The notes under the pieces were generated by a model. It had not been told where the DNA came from, searched no databases, and was given only the letters and a program-made list of their open reading frames with translations. A stretch of 64,000 bases of DNA from the NCBI GenBank assembly GCA_025738555.1, contig JAOVFP010000008.1:4092001-4156000 (forward strand), given 5' to 3'. Positions 32,865 to 45,263 of this stretch are shown one piece after another. The first letter of the stretch is position 1, and each line of letters begins with the position of its first letter. Source of the DNA: Cyathus striatus (Eukaryota > Basidiomycota > Agaricomycetes > Agaricales > Nidulariaceae). The position numbers and the translations under genes were made by a program.

Positions 32865-33285
32865 TATTATTCACCTTACGGTATTCCTTTTTTATGTACT
32901 AGGTTATGTACATATTGCTTTGGCGGGCTTTCATAATACATGAGACTTTTTATTCAATATCTGGTTGCCTGCTCAGCACCCTGTAAATATGAACAGCCTG
33001 TCCGATGACTTCAATCTCTGTTCCATGGCCACATCTGGCACAGCACTTTCTCACACTGGTGCAATGGAATGCTGTAAATGCGATCGACCGCAGCCATTTT
33101 GAAATAAGTGGTATATAAGAAATAAGCAATACACCCTAGATATGTCTAAGGAAAGAGCATCGATGTAAAACACGAAGTACGCAACGTTGGAAGGTAAAGA
33201 ACATGAAATAGACCCGTAAAACAAAAGGAAACGGAAGAAAATAAACCTGTCCACAACCATTCTAGTGGAGGAATTGCCGGGTTGG
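32865..33285. other. intergenic, convergent 3' ends
   Basis: No gene is seen in this 421-bp interval between the acidic protein gene and HAP2. It should contain both 3' untranslated regions. Confidence 0.5.
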
Positions 33286-34737
33286 TTATGTAGAAGGACC
33301 AGCAGATCCGAATTGGATCATCTCATTCGACCTTCGTTGCATATCTTCAGCAGGAGTAATTGATTCAGGTGAATAAAGAGATTGGTAAGAAGAGATGTTG
33401 GAGTGGTGATGTCTAGCGTGCGCATGCGGATGGGGAACATGATGCATCTGCATCTGAACCGATGCCGGGTAAGGAGAACTAAGAGTGATGGAAGCATTCG
33501 TTGCTGTTTTCGTACCGGAGTGTTGCTGCTGCTCTTGTGAGGACTGATGGTGATGTGAATGCTGCGAAGGTTGCTGCTGTATGTATAACGCATGAGAGGC
33601 ACCGGGGCCTTGCTTGGATGGTACCGGTGATAGGGTAACAGAAGGCGACTGAGGTGGTGGATTGGGGGCAACTTGCGCCAGATGTCGGTAACTCATGGTC
33701 ATCGCATGCATTGGATCAGAGGGCACACGGTCTTGATGGATGGCATGAGGATCTTGGGCGCCAGAGGGGGGTTCCTGCTCAGTGATGGTTGGAGATAGTT
33801 TTCCATCTTCATCCATTTCCTCGTCGTTGTCTTGATCCTGAGGCAAGGCAGACTGGAGAAGGTCATCACCATTGGCAGGCTTTTGGGCAGCGATCTCTTC
33901 TGCCGTCAGAAAGCGACCTCCAGGACCGCGGGGACGTCTCATGGCATGCTTATGGCGGGATTCATGCAAATAAGGCTATGGTAGACACACATTAGGAATG
34001 GTAAATTTATGTTAAGCTACTCATACCTTTCTCTGACGCGAAAGACGATGTACTTCTTCAAGACGCGTGCGGGCCACACGACGCTTCAGAATGCGAAAGT
34101 ATTGTTTTGCATTGACGTAGAGGGGCTCTTCATCAATCTGCGACAGGTCAAGGGAACGATCATTGGCAGCGGATGGTACGGGAGTAGGAGAACTAGAAGG
34201 TTGCGGGGGGTGTTGAAGGGGAGTCTGCTGTTGAGATGCCTGCTGGTGATGATGCGCTGAACTGTGTTGCTGCTGTTGTTGCTGCTGTGATTGTGGCTGC
34301 TGCTGTTGATGGTGATGGTGGGGATGTTGGTCTGGTTGTGAATGGGAAAAGATGTCCTGAGAACGAAAGAGATAGTCCGGTCTCTGGAAGAAGTTGGGGA
34401 AAGGATCGAGACTGGGGGAATGGATAGAAGGCTGGATGGCCTGAAGGAGAGAATGATGAATGGGCTGGTGAATGGGTTGGATGATATTTGACTGGTGAAT
34501 CTGCTGCTGGATGGGCTGGGGCAGAGACTGCTGGATGGCCTGCTGCTGAATAGAATAGGACTGCTGATGGATAGGAATGTCGGTGTCCTGGGGGTGGTGT
34601 GCGATATGGTCTGTGCGTCGTTCTTGACGATGGTCTCTCTGGTCCTGAGGATTGTCCTGCGCAGAGTCCTGGCTGTGGTCCTGGCAGTGCTCCATTGATA
34701 TCATTGGCTCGCCTTGCGCCGATGCTCTGCTTTCCAC
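33286..34737 (-). CDS. HAP2: CCAAT-binding factor subunit A (HAP2/NF-YA)
   Basis: Two exons (34027-34737, 33286-33975) give 466 aa. The NF-YA core spans the intron at about residues 200-262. It starts with EEPLYVNAKQYFRILKRR, the subunit-association helix. It ends with SRHKHAMRRPRGPGGRFLT, the CCAAT DNA-contact segment. The His and Arg residues of the DNA-binding part are intact. The N-terminal 190 residues are Gln/His-rich (runs such as QQQQQQQQHSS), as in activation domains. With HAP3 and HAP5 this subunit would form the CCAAT-binding complex in the nucleus. Its start lies 149 bp from the divergent THO1 gene. The ATG at 34737 is the first in frame; internal Met codons at residues 12 and 15 are alternatives. 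Confidence 0.93.
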
Positions 34738-34886
34738 CGATTGGCTGCGATCCTACCATCGTCTCTGTTGTTTCCTATTTCCCATCCCCCTTGTCTTGTT
34801 TGGTTCTCCCACCCATGCCAAACACTTCCCCATTCTGACAACACCAACAGCTCCAACTTCAACTACCCCATCTCAGACACGCCCCC
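34738..34886. promoter_or_regulatory. short divergent promoter HAP2/THO1
   Basis: Only 149 bp separate the two start codons. A CCAAT box lies on the HAP2 strand at 34739-34743 (ATTGG on the plus strand, in the context CGATTGGCTG). It sits just upstream of the HAP2 start, so HAP2 could regulate its own region. This is inference. Confidence 0.45.
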
Positions 34887-35765
34887 ATGGACCAGAAACT
34901 AAAGGCCCTCAAGGTCGTCGACCTCAAGCATATCCTTGCCACCGCCCAGATTCCCGTTCCTGCAAAAACAACAAAGTCTGATCTCATTGCTCGCATCTCA
35001 GCCAATGAACAAGCACTGGCTGTTTACAGCGATCTTTATCCTTCACCAGTGTATTTCTCTCTTTCTCGTTGCCGCCTCCTTTGCCTCTTACCTATTATTT
35101 GCACAGTGCTGCTTCCAAGTCAAGTCCTCCTCAAGACCTCTCTCCCGATCCGCCTGTATGTGCACTCTCATTTCATAACCAGCTTCGTCTGACCCCATGT
35201 TCTAGTCTATTACTGCGCCCTCAAAACCGCAGAATATCTCGACGCCATCCCAGAAGTCTCCATCATTCTCCCCATTCACTTCATCAGATCCACTGCCGCT
35301 ACCCGAGACAACACCTACTAGCGCACCCATCGATCCAGAACTTGAAAAACGCAAGCAACGCGCGGCGCGCTTCGGAATTCCTCTCGTTGACTCGTCCAAA
35401 CAACCTCAGACGAATTCTGGCAGTCGAAATTCCAAACCCAATGGCGATTCAACAGCTAAATCAAAGACTTTACTTGACGTATGTCCTTTCATTCCATTTT
35501 ATATAGGCGTGTTCTTATCGTTTTCAGGATCCCGAAAAGCTGAAGGAAAGAGCTGCACGTTTTGGCACGAATTCTTCTCCAGCACCGACCGGTGGAAAGA
35601 AGCGCAATCTCAGCACCTCGCAAATTGACCCAGAGGAACTTGAAAGACGGAAGAAGAGGGCAGAACGTTTTGGAACAGCGCAGCCTGTGGTTTGTCTCTC
35701 TGCCTTTCATTGTGTAATACACATGGCTAACTGAGTCTGGCTCCTTTTGATAGAGTACAAAATAG
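34887..35765 (+). CDS. THO1: SAP-domain mRNP protein, THO1/SARNP type
   Basis: Five exons (34887-35050, 35107-35155, 35206-35478, 35528-35689, 35754-35765) give 219 aa. Residues 4-42 form a SAP domain (LKALKVVDLKHILATAQIPV, then KSDLIARI), which binds DNA or RNA. The C-terminal half has three copies of a Lys/Arg-rich motif ending in RFG: RKQRAARFGIP, LKERAARFGT and RRKKRAERFGT. This is the arrangement of yeast Tho1 and human SARNP/CIP29, which act with TREX in mRNA export. The last exon adds only STK and the stop. All exon joins keep frame. Confidence 0.88.
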
Positions 35766-35929
35766 CACCTTGGTGGCACCTTATCTTCTTCATAGTACAT
35801 ACTTATCCCTTTTTCTTATGTATAACCTATAGCATGATTTATGAACGTCTGGAAATTTATGCATCTTGTTCGATCATGTGATTTGACAAATTTGAAATTT
35901 GAACAGTGTGAGGATCATTAATTATATTA

Positions 35930-36283
35930 GGGGAATTCAAAGTTGGCTGTTTTGTCGCGTTGCGACCGGTCGCTACGGACAAATCGCTACAGTCTTGCCG
36001 AAAACCGTGATCGGAAATTCAAACGGAGAATTTCGCTATACACATTCACTAAGTTTTATTCTTTCCTACCTCTATATCTCGTTAAAAATTTGGAGGTTGT
36101 ATATATATTATTATGTTTAGACAATATATCTAACAAAATGTATATTTTCGTAAGGTGAAAGGATGTGGTTCCTGTCAACACTATCTCAATGTTATAAACT
36201 CCGAACTAATCGCCGATTGTTCTCCTTAGTAACGATACAGAAATCACTGTAGCGTATCGTGTTACGCTAACTTTGAATTCCCC
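35930..36283. mobile_element. MITE, Tc1/mariner type (354 bp)
   Basis: The inverted ends read GGGGAATTCAAAGTTGGC on the left and GGGGAATTCAAAGTTAGC on the right (reverse strand). TA lies on both sides (35928-35929, 36284-36285). Short matching pieces such as CGCTACAGT occur inside both arms. No protein is encoded. It lies between THO1 and the PP2C gene. Confidence 0.8.
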
Positions 36284-36340
36284 TATTACTTAATGCACTG
36301 TATTGGCCCAGTGCCCACCAACGCAAAGCGAACAAACACG

Positions 36341-36407
36341 AGCGTGTACGGAAAAGTCCGAGTGTGTGCGGACATATCCGAGCGTGACGGAGAAATCCGA
36401 ACGTGGA
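36341..36407. repeat. 20-bp tandem repeats upstream of the PP2C-like gene
   Basis: Three and a half units of about 20 bp, starting GAGCGTGTACGG, GAGTGTGTGCGG and GAGCGTGACGG, each end in TCC. They lie about 140-205 bp before the ATG of the downstream gene. They could be an expanded binding site or simply a minisatellite. Confidence 0.6.
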
Positions 36408-36450
36408 TGCACAGCCACTACTCATTTTGGCTCGCCAACGCAAACAAATA

Positions 36451-36468
36451 GGGGGAGCAAGCTCCCCC
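36451..36468. other. perfect short hairpin
   Basis: GGGGGAGC and GCTCCCCC form an 8-bp stem with an AA loop, 78 bp before the ATG of the PP2C-like gene. If transcribed it would be a stable 5' leader hairpin. Confidence 0.5.
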
Positions 36469-36545
36469 AATTATTGCCAAAAAGCTTTTGAACTCGACCC
36501 TATAACCCTACTAACTAAAGTTAGTGGGAATCATTCATCCTGATC

Positions 36546-37973
36546 ATGTCGCCGGCAACAGTTAAGCTTACGAACATGGGATGGCCTGGGGAAGATGCTC
36601 ACTGGCGTTACACTCACTTGACTGAACCACTTCTTTCATCCGAACTTGCTCGACTTGCTGCAGCCTCCACTACCGGCGATACAGATTCAGTTTCATTTCA
36701 GCCTTGCCCCGACCCAGATCAATCCAATCAAGATAGGTCTATTATCCAGGACTGGCAATTGTTTGGCGGAACATGGTCATTCCGTGCTGTCTTTGATGGT
36801 GAGCACATACCATGTACTTACGCACTTAAATAAGTTCTCCGAATGACTATGTCGAACAATCATCTCTGCAGGTCATGCAGGTCATGATACTGTCAACTAT
36901 GCAGCACAAGAGCTTCCAGGCATAATTAAAGAAAATCTTTTTCACTCATTATATTTCAATAACTTTGACGAGTTCGACTCTGCCGCTGTCTCCAGTGCAC
37001 TGCGCGATGGAATTGCAACCTTCGATCAGAGATTAACAGATGATCTCCTTCACATTTTTCCCGACGTCAGCTCCTTTGCCAGTCTCTCGGACGTCGAAAT
37101 TCGTGCCATCATCAACGACGCTCATAAAGGTGGAAGAAATTCTGCCATTATGAGGAGGTGCATGAGAGGGTCCACTATCCTTATCTCCCTCCTTGATCCT
37201 TCTAGACTCAGGTTATGGGTTGCTAGTCTTGGTGACTGTCAAGCAGGTTCAACTTATAGATACCTTTGTTAGGTGCAAGTGTTGATTACCGCTCTATAGT
37301 TCTGGGTACACAGCTTCCATCTGGACGATGGCAAGCGTCAATACTGAGCTCATTTCATAATGGTCAAAACGAGGCTGAAGTTTCACAAATTCAGAGAGAG
37401 CATCCAGACGAACAAGAGTGTGTACTGAATGAAAGAGTGCTCGGTGCGATTGCCGTCACCAGAGGTAAGTACCTTTCATTGGCACCAATATGGCAATAAC
37501 TGTGTTCGTCGTAACCTGAAAATAAATTCCTTATAGCGGTTGGTGATCACCTGTTCAAACTACCTAGCTTATATACCCAACGCGTATTCATGAACGCGGA
37601 GCCAGGTTTTATGTTTTCCAGCAAAGTGGAGGACTTCCTGGACCGTAATTTAACACCTCCATATCTTTCAAATCGTGCTGATGTGCAATTCGTCGACCTT
37701 AAGGCATGCGGGGAAACTGAGCGTCATTTCTTGATTCTTTGCTCCGACGGTTTGCTGGATCTATACTACGACTCTGCTATGGAATTGCAGGACTTGGCTG
37801 ACCTGTGGGTAAAATATATTACGGAAGACAATGTTCTGTCACAGAATTTAGCTCTATCGTTGCTACACGAAGCACTGGGTGGGACAGATGATGAGAAGGT
37901 TTCAAGGATGATGACAGTGGAAATGGGAACAAGATGGATGGACGATACAACTATAGTTATCCAGAAAATTTAA
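36546..37973 (+). CDS. PP2C-family Ser/Thr phosphatase (copy 1)
   Basis: Exons 36546-36798, 36872-37246, 37273-37464 and 37537-37973 give 418 aa. PP2C motifs appear in order: WPGEDAHWRY (acidic pair of motif 1), FDGHAGHDTVNY (Asp-Gly metal site), STILISLLDPSRLRLWVASL followed by GDC (in place of GDSR), AVGDHLFKLP, LCSDGLLD, and WMDDTTIVIQ with the final Asp. The metal-binding aspartates look present, so it may be active. The joint after GDCQAG needs a 26-nt intron (37247-37272), far below normal size. The only alternative with a GT donor is a 41-nt intron (37232-37272), which deletes DCQAG. A paralogue lies at 49128. Confidence 0.85.
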
Positions 37974-38327
37974 GCCCTCATAAGGATACCCTATTAATTA
38001 CTGTTAGTCCGTTACAGACAAACCTATTTTTAGTTTCAGCGATAGAGAATATTGATAGCGTAGATAATTCAAGTAGGTTGCACTGCGTCTGTAGTCAACT
38101 GTTGTACCGGAAACCCATTGCTGACTAAGATACTCGTACCAAATAAGGTTCTGCGCTCGGCGATGCTGATCAATCATCAAGCAAGAAAGATTATATGCAG
38201 ACAACTGCATAAGTATCTTACATCTTTTACCAATCTTTGCCAGTCACTTTCAAGTGCTTCCCTCTACGATCCATCGCTCCTTTATTATATTCATATTTGC
38301 AGTATCGTCGCTCGATTCGCAGCAAAA
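37974..38327. other. intergenic, PP2C 3' end and REI1 promoter
   Basis: These 354 bp between two genes on the same strand hold no further gene that I can support. Confidence 0.5.
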
Positions 38328-39940
38328 ATGGCAGAAAATGTGCCTGATACCCAACATCTCTTCACATGTCTGTCATGCTCGATTGCATTTCATTCTGCAG
38401 AGGAACAACGTAGGATTGTTTTCGCAGAAAATTTGGTCTATACTAACATCATACAGGAATTCATTATAGATCTGACCATCACAGGTATAACATGAAGCGG
38501 CGCGTGGCCTCACTTCCACCAGTCAACGCCGCGGTTTTTAACCAGAAGGTATTGGACCGTAAGATAGAGACCGCAATAATGTCATCAGTTAAAGGATCTT
38601 TCTGTTCTGTTTGCAAGTGAGTTGCGCAACATATATGTCTATTCTACAGTGATTGATATTCCTCCTCAGTAAGATATATACTACTGAGAACGCATATCGG
38701 TCTCATATTCAGTCTAAAAAACATAAAGACAATGATTTTAAAGCTACTATCGCCACGCAGGTTGTGTCGAAGAGTAACCATGAAGCTCCTTCCGGTGACA
38801 TCGCTGTTGGTGAGGTGGAAGGACATCTTAACCGTTCACACCAAGGAGACTGCAAGTTGGGCAATGAAACGACTTCTCTAACAATCGATTCGGAAGGGAC
38901 TGAAGGGACCATCACACAATCTATAGATGAAAAGATAGCTGCAGCCCGTGCTTGCCTTTCCACTTCGCAATGCCTCTTCTGTCCAGTAGAGTCTGGCAGA
39001 TTAGAAGACAACTTATCTCACATGTCCGTTGTACATTCATTCTTCGTTCCTGATGCCGAATATCTGGTCGACATAGAAGGTCTGATTTCCTATCTTGGAG
39101 AAAAGATTGTCGTCGGGAATGTATGTATTTATTGCAATGATAAAGGCCGAGAATTCAGAACGGTCGAAGCCGCTAGGAAACATATGGTTGATAAAAGTCA
39201 CTGCAAGATTGCATACGACTCTGAAATCGATCGCTTAGAAATATCGGATTACTATGACTTCAGTAGTTCTTACCCGGACCAAGAAGCAAAGCGAAAAACA
39301 CCGAGTCTGGACAATGCGGAGGCAGATGAATGGGAAGATGTAGACGATGGTACTTCGGACGACCAGGAGGAAAGCATTGACGAAGTCGTAGATGACGATT
39401 CCCGTTCTGCTTCGGACTCAGAGTCAGATGACGTTCCAGATAACCAGATCAAGTATGGAGATTCACCCTTTGAACTTGTACTACCTTCCGGTGTGCGAAT
39501 AGGCCATCGATCTATGCGACGGTATTATGCACAATCCTTTGTGGGGGGTGGTCATGGTGCAAAGTCCGAGGACCCAAACTCGGGGGCAGCACTGGTACGT
39601 CGACTACTTGCCGACAAGAATTCTGCTCTGGTTCCCAGGAAAGGTGGTTTTGGTGCGTATGGGAGTGGAACAGATGTCGTGAAAGCGCGGAACCGGGGAG
39701 AAGCGCGCGAGGCTGGACGTCACGTTCGAGAATTCCGAGATCAACGACGGAGAGAAGACTTTAAAACCAAGGTCGGATTTATACACAACTCTCAAAAGCA
39801 TTATCGAGATCCACGTGAGTTTCATATTCTACGCATAAAAGCGCTGATGCTCATGGTTTTTTGGTTTCATTCGAACAGTATTGCAGGTACGTTTTTCCCC
39901 TTGCTATATTTTCCGCAGCTTACATGACTTTTCCCAGTAA
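38328..39940 (+). CDS. REI1: REI1-like 60S ribosome biogenesis zinc-finger protein
   Basis: Exons 38328-38409, 38457-38616, 38670-39814 and 39879-39886 plus a final exon holding only the TAA (39938-39940) give 465 aa. REI1 (human ZNF622) works in the cytoplasm to recycle Arx1 and finish the 60S subunit. Four C2H2-type fingers are visible: CLSCSIAFHS with HYRSDHHRYN, CSVCNKIYTTE with HIQSKKH, CLFCPVESG with HMSVVH, and CIYCNDKG with HMVDKSH. The REI1 signature YNMKRRVASLPPV follows finger 1, and a conserved LPSGVRIGHRSMRRYY lies near the C-terminus. The end RDPLLQ is the family's usual one. Using the acceptor at 39918 instead would add LT before a TGA. A very acidic stretch (residues about 240-290) separates the halves. 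Confidence 0.92.
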
Positions 39941-40204
39941 TTGCCAATTGATCACAACGTACTGGTATAGTCAAAGGAGTGACGTAGAAATTGTACTTTA
40001 CCATATAAACAAAGATGCTCAAACAATAACTCGAGTTATGTGTGTTGACAGGAAAAGTGGTATAGTTGACAGATGACTTCCGTATAAAACAAACAAAAAC
40101 CAAAGCAAATTACGGATATCTAATATCTAATACAAATAAGCTGCAGGGACAACACCTTCTTGACCAGTTCTTACGTCTCTTGCATACCACCATCTACATT
40201 GGTC

Positions 40205-43200
40205 TTAAGTGTTAAGGTCAACGGAATGTAGCTGAAACACGTACGCAGGATCACGATCATCCAAAACCTCCACCTCTGCCCCTGCGGACATTGGTAATTC
40301 ACCCTCTCCGGCCCCATCAAAAGAATAGCGAGCATGCGCAGGTCTACTAGCTTCTTCTGACATCATGCCGCCAGCCGCATCTGATGGTGTTTCTGCACGC
40401 ATGTAATTGCTTGCATCTGGCCCAAATGGGTCTTGGTCCGTTGCAGCGTTCAAGGGCTTGTCATCCTTCTCAGTGCTGAAGTTGGGGAATGGACCAGCAC
40501 CTAATATAGTTGTGCGAGTGGCCGCATTTATGTGTTCCAGTAAAGAAGAAGGTCTATGATGAGTAGAGTCATCATCTTCATCCTCAGCTGAGTCAAATTT
40601 ATTCAATTTGTCGTCCTTCCGAGAAAACAGTGTCCAAAGAATTCCGATTAAAGCGAGAAGGAATACGACACCAGCAGCAATTGCAATAGAGATGAGGATT
40701 ACAACCCCAACGGCCAACAGCTCTGCGGAGTGGCGTGATTAAGTAAGATGGCATACACAAAATGAATGCTACGCACTGCGTTGGTCGAATGAGAAGCTAG
40801 AAAACGAGTGGAACAAAGATAAAATTGCACCAGGTGTGCCGGACGCAGTAGAGGAAGCCAAATATGGGATGAACGACAGACCATCGAAGAGAATTGACGA
40901 TGCGTTGCCGAAGGTCGAGTCCACCAGAGCCCCAGACATTAGCAGCATACGATCAGATTCGATAATACCATTTGCAGTATGCGCATCCTGAAGAGGAACC
41001 ATTGTCAACTGCGCTATATTTGTTCCAGATTGGAACGTAGAGCCTGAAGCGCAAAATTTCAGCAGATACTTCAGCCTATAGAAAGAAAATATCTTACCCA
41101 ATTGAACCCATTTTGCACCATCCCAAAATATCAAAAAGCCTTCTCCTTCTGAAGTTCTAAAGCGTTGCATGTAAGTATTAATCCGGTTAGACTACTAAAA
41201 GTAGGTGCACTCACTGTCCGGCAGCAAAGATACTGCTAGCATTGCCTGCATTCACCTCTATAGCAGTTACAGGCCCAGGTATATCAGATGATGCGCCTAT
41301 AGCCATCCAAGTATCATTAGCAAAACTGTATTGAGCAACATTCGCCGAACTGTTGTCGGATAAAGCGAGGGATCCTGCAGCTACCAGCACCTCTTCGTTG
41401 GACTGTAGGAGGGTCGCATTAGCAAATCATATGTGAATGGAACGAGAAACCTCCTCACTCCTGTGTAATCGACCGATGCAATCTGTCCACGAATACCGGA
41501 TCCCAATGAATTCCACTGGCGAGTCGATTTATCAAAAGAGCAGATAGACTGACAAGGAAGTGTGCCAGCCTGAGCAAATGAACCCGCAACAATGATAGTA
41601 CCCGACTTTGAAGAGGGGGTGGAGAGAGATCGTACGACTGTAGAACCGTCTGAAGGTTGAAGTGGTTGAATACTATCGGTATCCCACCGTTGGTTCAACA
41701 AATCATACAGCGCAAAACTATTGACATTCAGTCCCTGGATCGTAAACTGACCCCCGATGTAAAGGTTATTCCCGTCTACAAGAAGTGTATACACAGTTCC
41801 GTTTATTTGAGGCCCAGAAAGTCCTTGTATAGACACGGAGACAGGATCATAAAGTCCTACCGCCTCAAATATAGTTGAAGTATCCACCCCAGCAAAAGAG
41901 AAGTTGCCGCCAATGATAGCAACTTCGTTTGAGGACGTATCATTAGTCCAAAACGTCCCCGCGAAAACCGTTGGAGAAGAAGAAACCGGTAAGCTTGGTA
42001 GCGGTGTCAATTCCTGCGTACTCTGTCGTTTGAATATATGAGATACTTTGATGTGAGACATCCACGATCTGGCAGAGTAATGTCTGCGCGATCTAGTTGT
42101 GGAATTGGAGGGAGTTGATGCATCATCACTGGCAAGTTCCACTCCTAAAGGAACTACCTGAGGGCCACTCTTTCCGTTTTGTAATAACACCATCCCTTGG
42201 GAGCCAAATTGCCTTGAAATGGTGACTTGACCCGCAACAAACTGCGATGTTCCATTTCCTACGAAAGATACGTTCCCGGAAATAAAACCTCCAGTGTTGG
42301 TCCACGAAGATTGTGCTATATTCCATGTTGCAAATCCGGCGACAGTGAAAGATAAGTTGCCTCTACTCACAGCCGAGGTGAAGTTACCGGCTACCTGGAC
42401 TTTTCCATCGGACAAAGAGAGACTATTCACAATGCCATTGACGCCACCGCCGAGGGAGGACCAAGTATCGTCCCCAATATTATACATAATTATGCCTTTA
42501 GACTGCAAAGAAGAGGATTGAGTTCCAGTAAACGAACCGCCTATGAATAGTTGGTTCCCGTTCAGGATTAGTGAATTAACGGGGCCATTCAATCCTCTTT
42601 CACTAAGGGCAGACAGCTGACCATTTCGAAATGAAATAATATTCGCTGCTCCGGTAGCATTAAGGCTAAACTCGCCAGCCAAAAAGATGGCACCTGAGGG
42701 ATGATGCACAACAGAAGTCACCACATTCGCATCTGAAGAGACTGAGCTGACATTGCCTCCTAGGGCACTAAACAACTGCAGACCAATATCGTCGAGAGCA
42801 GTCAGGGTTGAGTTAGGAAGCGATTTTGTCCCATCCAAGGACGTATCAGAGGAGCTGGTTGTGCGAGGCCACTCGAGGAATCCGAAACTACGCTGAGCAA
42901 CCTGGCTTTCCGAAGATGAACCTGAGCTGCTATTTGTTGATGATACATTAGCAGATTTTAAGACAAGCTGTATACGATCCGCCACCAGTTCGTACTTCCC
43001 GTCTTGACCCGTTCCAGTAGGAACATCGGCCAAAATCATGTTGATGGTTGCAACGAAATTAGGACTTGATGGAAGAACAGGTCCGCTATAAATGAGAATG
43101 CTGGCGTCTTCAGTGTTTTGTTGTGACACAGTCGTAACCCACGGGTCCAATCCCCCGCCGGGGAAGACCGTGACTTTCACACTGGTGCGTGAAGGGCAGT

Positions 43201-44651
43201 CTTGGAAATTACTGCATCCTGGAACAAGCATATTGATATCATATGTACCAGAGGCTGACACATAAGGTATCCATGTAAAACTTGGGCCGGACGACGGAGG
43301 GGTTCCTACATCGATTGAAGAAACAAGGACGGATTGCGTTGTCGCCGCAATATTGGTAACTGCAACCTTTTCATCCCAGCTACCTGTACGTGTTGTATTG
43401 GATGGATTGGGGGCGAAACAAGAAACTGTATTATTGTCGTCTATAGACGAGGCAAATGCACCAGATGAAAGCACCTGGAATAAATGCAATCCTGGTGAAG
43501 CACCTGTCCATTCTGACAACTTGATTTGCACTCCTGTGATGGCTTCCGGGTTGTCAAATAAAAAGTCCTGGTATAAAACGGATGAGTCGGTAGTTAATGG
43601 GCAAGGGTCAGAGCAAGTCTTGTTTTCGCTAGTAGCAGGATCGATATACCGCAGGGTTTGAACAACGTTATCCGGAATGGTAGTCACGCTATTGTTGAAG
43701 TTCGATTAATAACATACATTAGTTTAGGGGGAAAACGTACCTGAAAGCAGTGGTACCTCGATTGCTTTGAAATGTATTTCCAAGACGTATTCCACTAGCG
43801 GAGATAAACGAAAATGTGCGTATAGTGATTACAGCTTCGTTGTTGTCTGCAGCAAACCAAGTATTGCCTGGGCCATCATTGCCTGCAGGACAGAGGATGC
43901 TCATAATGTCACCAAACCCAGACTGTGTGGAAGATGGAGATCCAATAACTTGAGCGTTCTGAAGTGGTACGGGAACCAAGGAAGATGAGAAAGGAGTTGC
44001 ACCAGAAGAGAACGGAACGTTCGGATTATTTGTTCCGTTTAGGGAGGTGGATTGATTGCCAAAAGTCGTTAAAAAAGATCCAGCGAAGAAAACACTCTCA
44101 TTTGAAGAGTTCGAAGTGATTGATGAGACTCGTGCTTGTGCACCAGTGACTCCAACGAAAGGTGGTTTATCCCAGGAACCTGCTTTTGGATCCCAGATGG
44201 CTATGGATGCCCCCGGCGAAGTAAAACTACCACCAGCCCAAACTTTACTGTCGATTGCGTCACAAAATAAGGCATCAACTTGGCCATTAGGACTATTTGA
44301 CCCAAGACTGGAGAAAGAATCTGTCGAGGCGACATAAGATGCAACATTGTTGGCAGACGTTCCGTTTATAGATTCAAAGGACCCCGCGAAATAAAATGTA
44401 TCCTGAAGTGAGCAACCGGCCAAAATTTTCCCTCCTTCGTTTGTAGATGCAAGTCGAACAAGAGAGCCGTCACTTGAACGCGAAAATAATGTTGATGTTG
44501 ACGGGTCAAATGACATGGCATTGGTGGAAAGGAGGTCGAGACCGGCAAAAGCACCTGCAAGCCCAACTGTACCCATGCGGTTAAAGTCCACCTGAGGAAG
44601 TGCGGCAAGCGCGAGGTTCGCGAACCAGAGAAGGATGGACAAGGATGCCAT
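40205..44651 (-). CDS. RAX2: RAX2-like cortical polarity marker, single-pass membrane protein
   Basis: Six exons (43741-44651, 41459-43688, 41215-41402, 41098-41156, 40777-41043, 40205-40722) give 1390 aa, all in phase. Residues 1-17 are a signal peptide (MASLSILLWFANLALAA). The large extracellular part has many Kelch-like repeats with FIGGSF, WAGGSF and YIGGQF cores and numerous NXS/T glycosylation sites. A single membrane helix (VGVVILISIAIAAGVVFLLA) lies near residue 1222-1242, followed by a cytoplasmic tail of about 150 residues rich in Asp, Ser and Pro. Yeast and fission yeast Rax2 mark old growth sites for polarised growth. The donor GTGAGG at 41458 was chosen over GTTTCT at 41450 because only it keeps the frame. 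Confidence 0.92.
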
Positions 44652-45263
44652 GATAGTATTAAAATACTAGCATACAAGCTTGTCAGGGTTAAGATTATAC
44701 GTGTACTGAACGAAAGGAGCGACTGTGAGTGGCCACAAGGTGGAAAAAAATCGAGAAGTAAACCTAAGAAGACCAGTAACCGACCTCAAAGGAGACTAGA
44801 AGAGAGAACAATCACTGTAGGACTGGGACTGGATAGTACGAGGGCACTACGTCGAGATGTTGAAGCGACCTTACAGTTGGATGAAGGCACTCTGGGTATA
44901 TGCGAAAAGGGAGGAAGAGGTGGTAAGCTGAAGCCAGCTGAACTTGAAGCGTTCTTGCACTCTGAGGAACGTTGCTAAGGCATTCAACGATCTGAAGTTT
45001 GAACCTATATACATTCGCAACAACAGCTATAAACAGGCACGTGACTATCATCACCCAGAATGAATTTTGAAATTGGAATCTATTGCATTAACAGAAAATA
45101 ACAAATCTCGCTGCCTTGTCCATACATCGACTACTTATTCAACTCTTACAACGAGATCCGATACATCCACATTCATCCCTACCCGTTGTTGAATGGCGAC
45201 TTTGATTCAAGGGCACTGTCCGCCACATTTAAAGACATCGCTAGCACGTTAACTGTAAAGAAC
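44652..45263. other. intergenic between RAX2 and the complex I gene
   Basis: About 610 bp containing the RAX2 promoter and the 3' region of the next minus-strand gene. An open frame of 80 codons at 44812-45054 shows no family motif and is not called. Confidence 0.45.

Noticed and set aside
34193..34759. Alternative-frame open reading frame overlapping HAP2 exon 1
   Set aside because: It is a shadow of the Gln/His-rich coding region; the HAP2 frame carries the NF-YA domain.
37232..37272. 41-nt intron in PP2C copy 1
   Set aside because: It is in frame and of more normal size, but it removes DCQAG, the counterpart of the PP2C GDSR motif that is kept in copy 2; kept only as an alternative.
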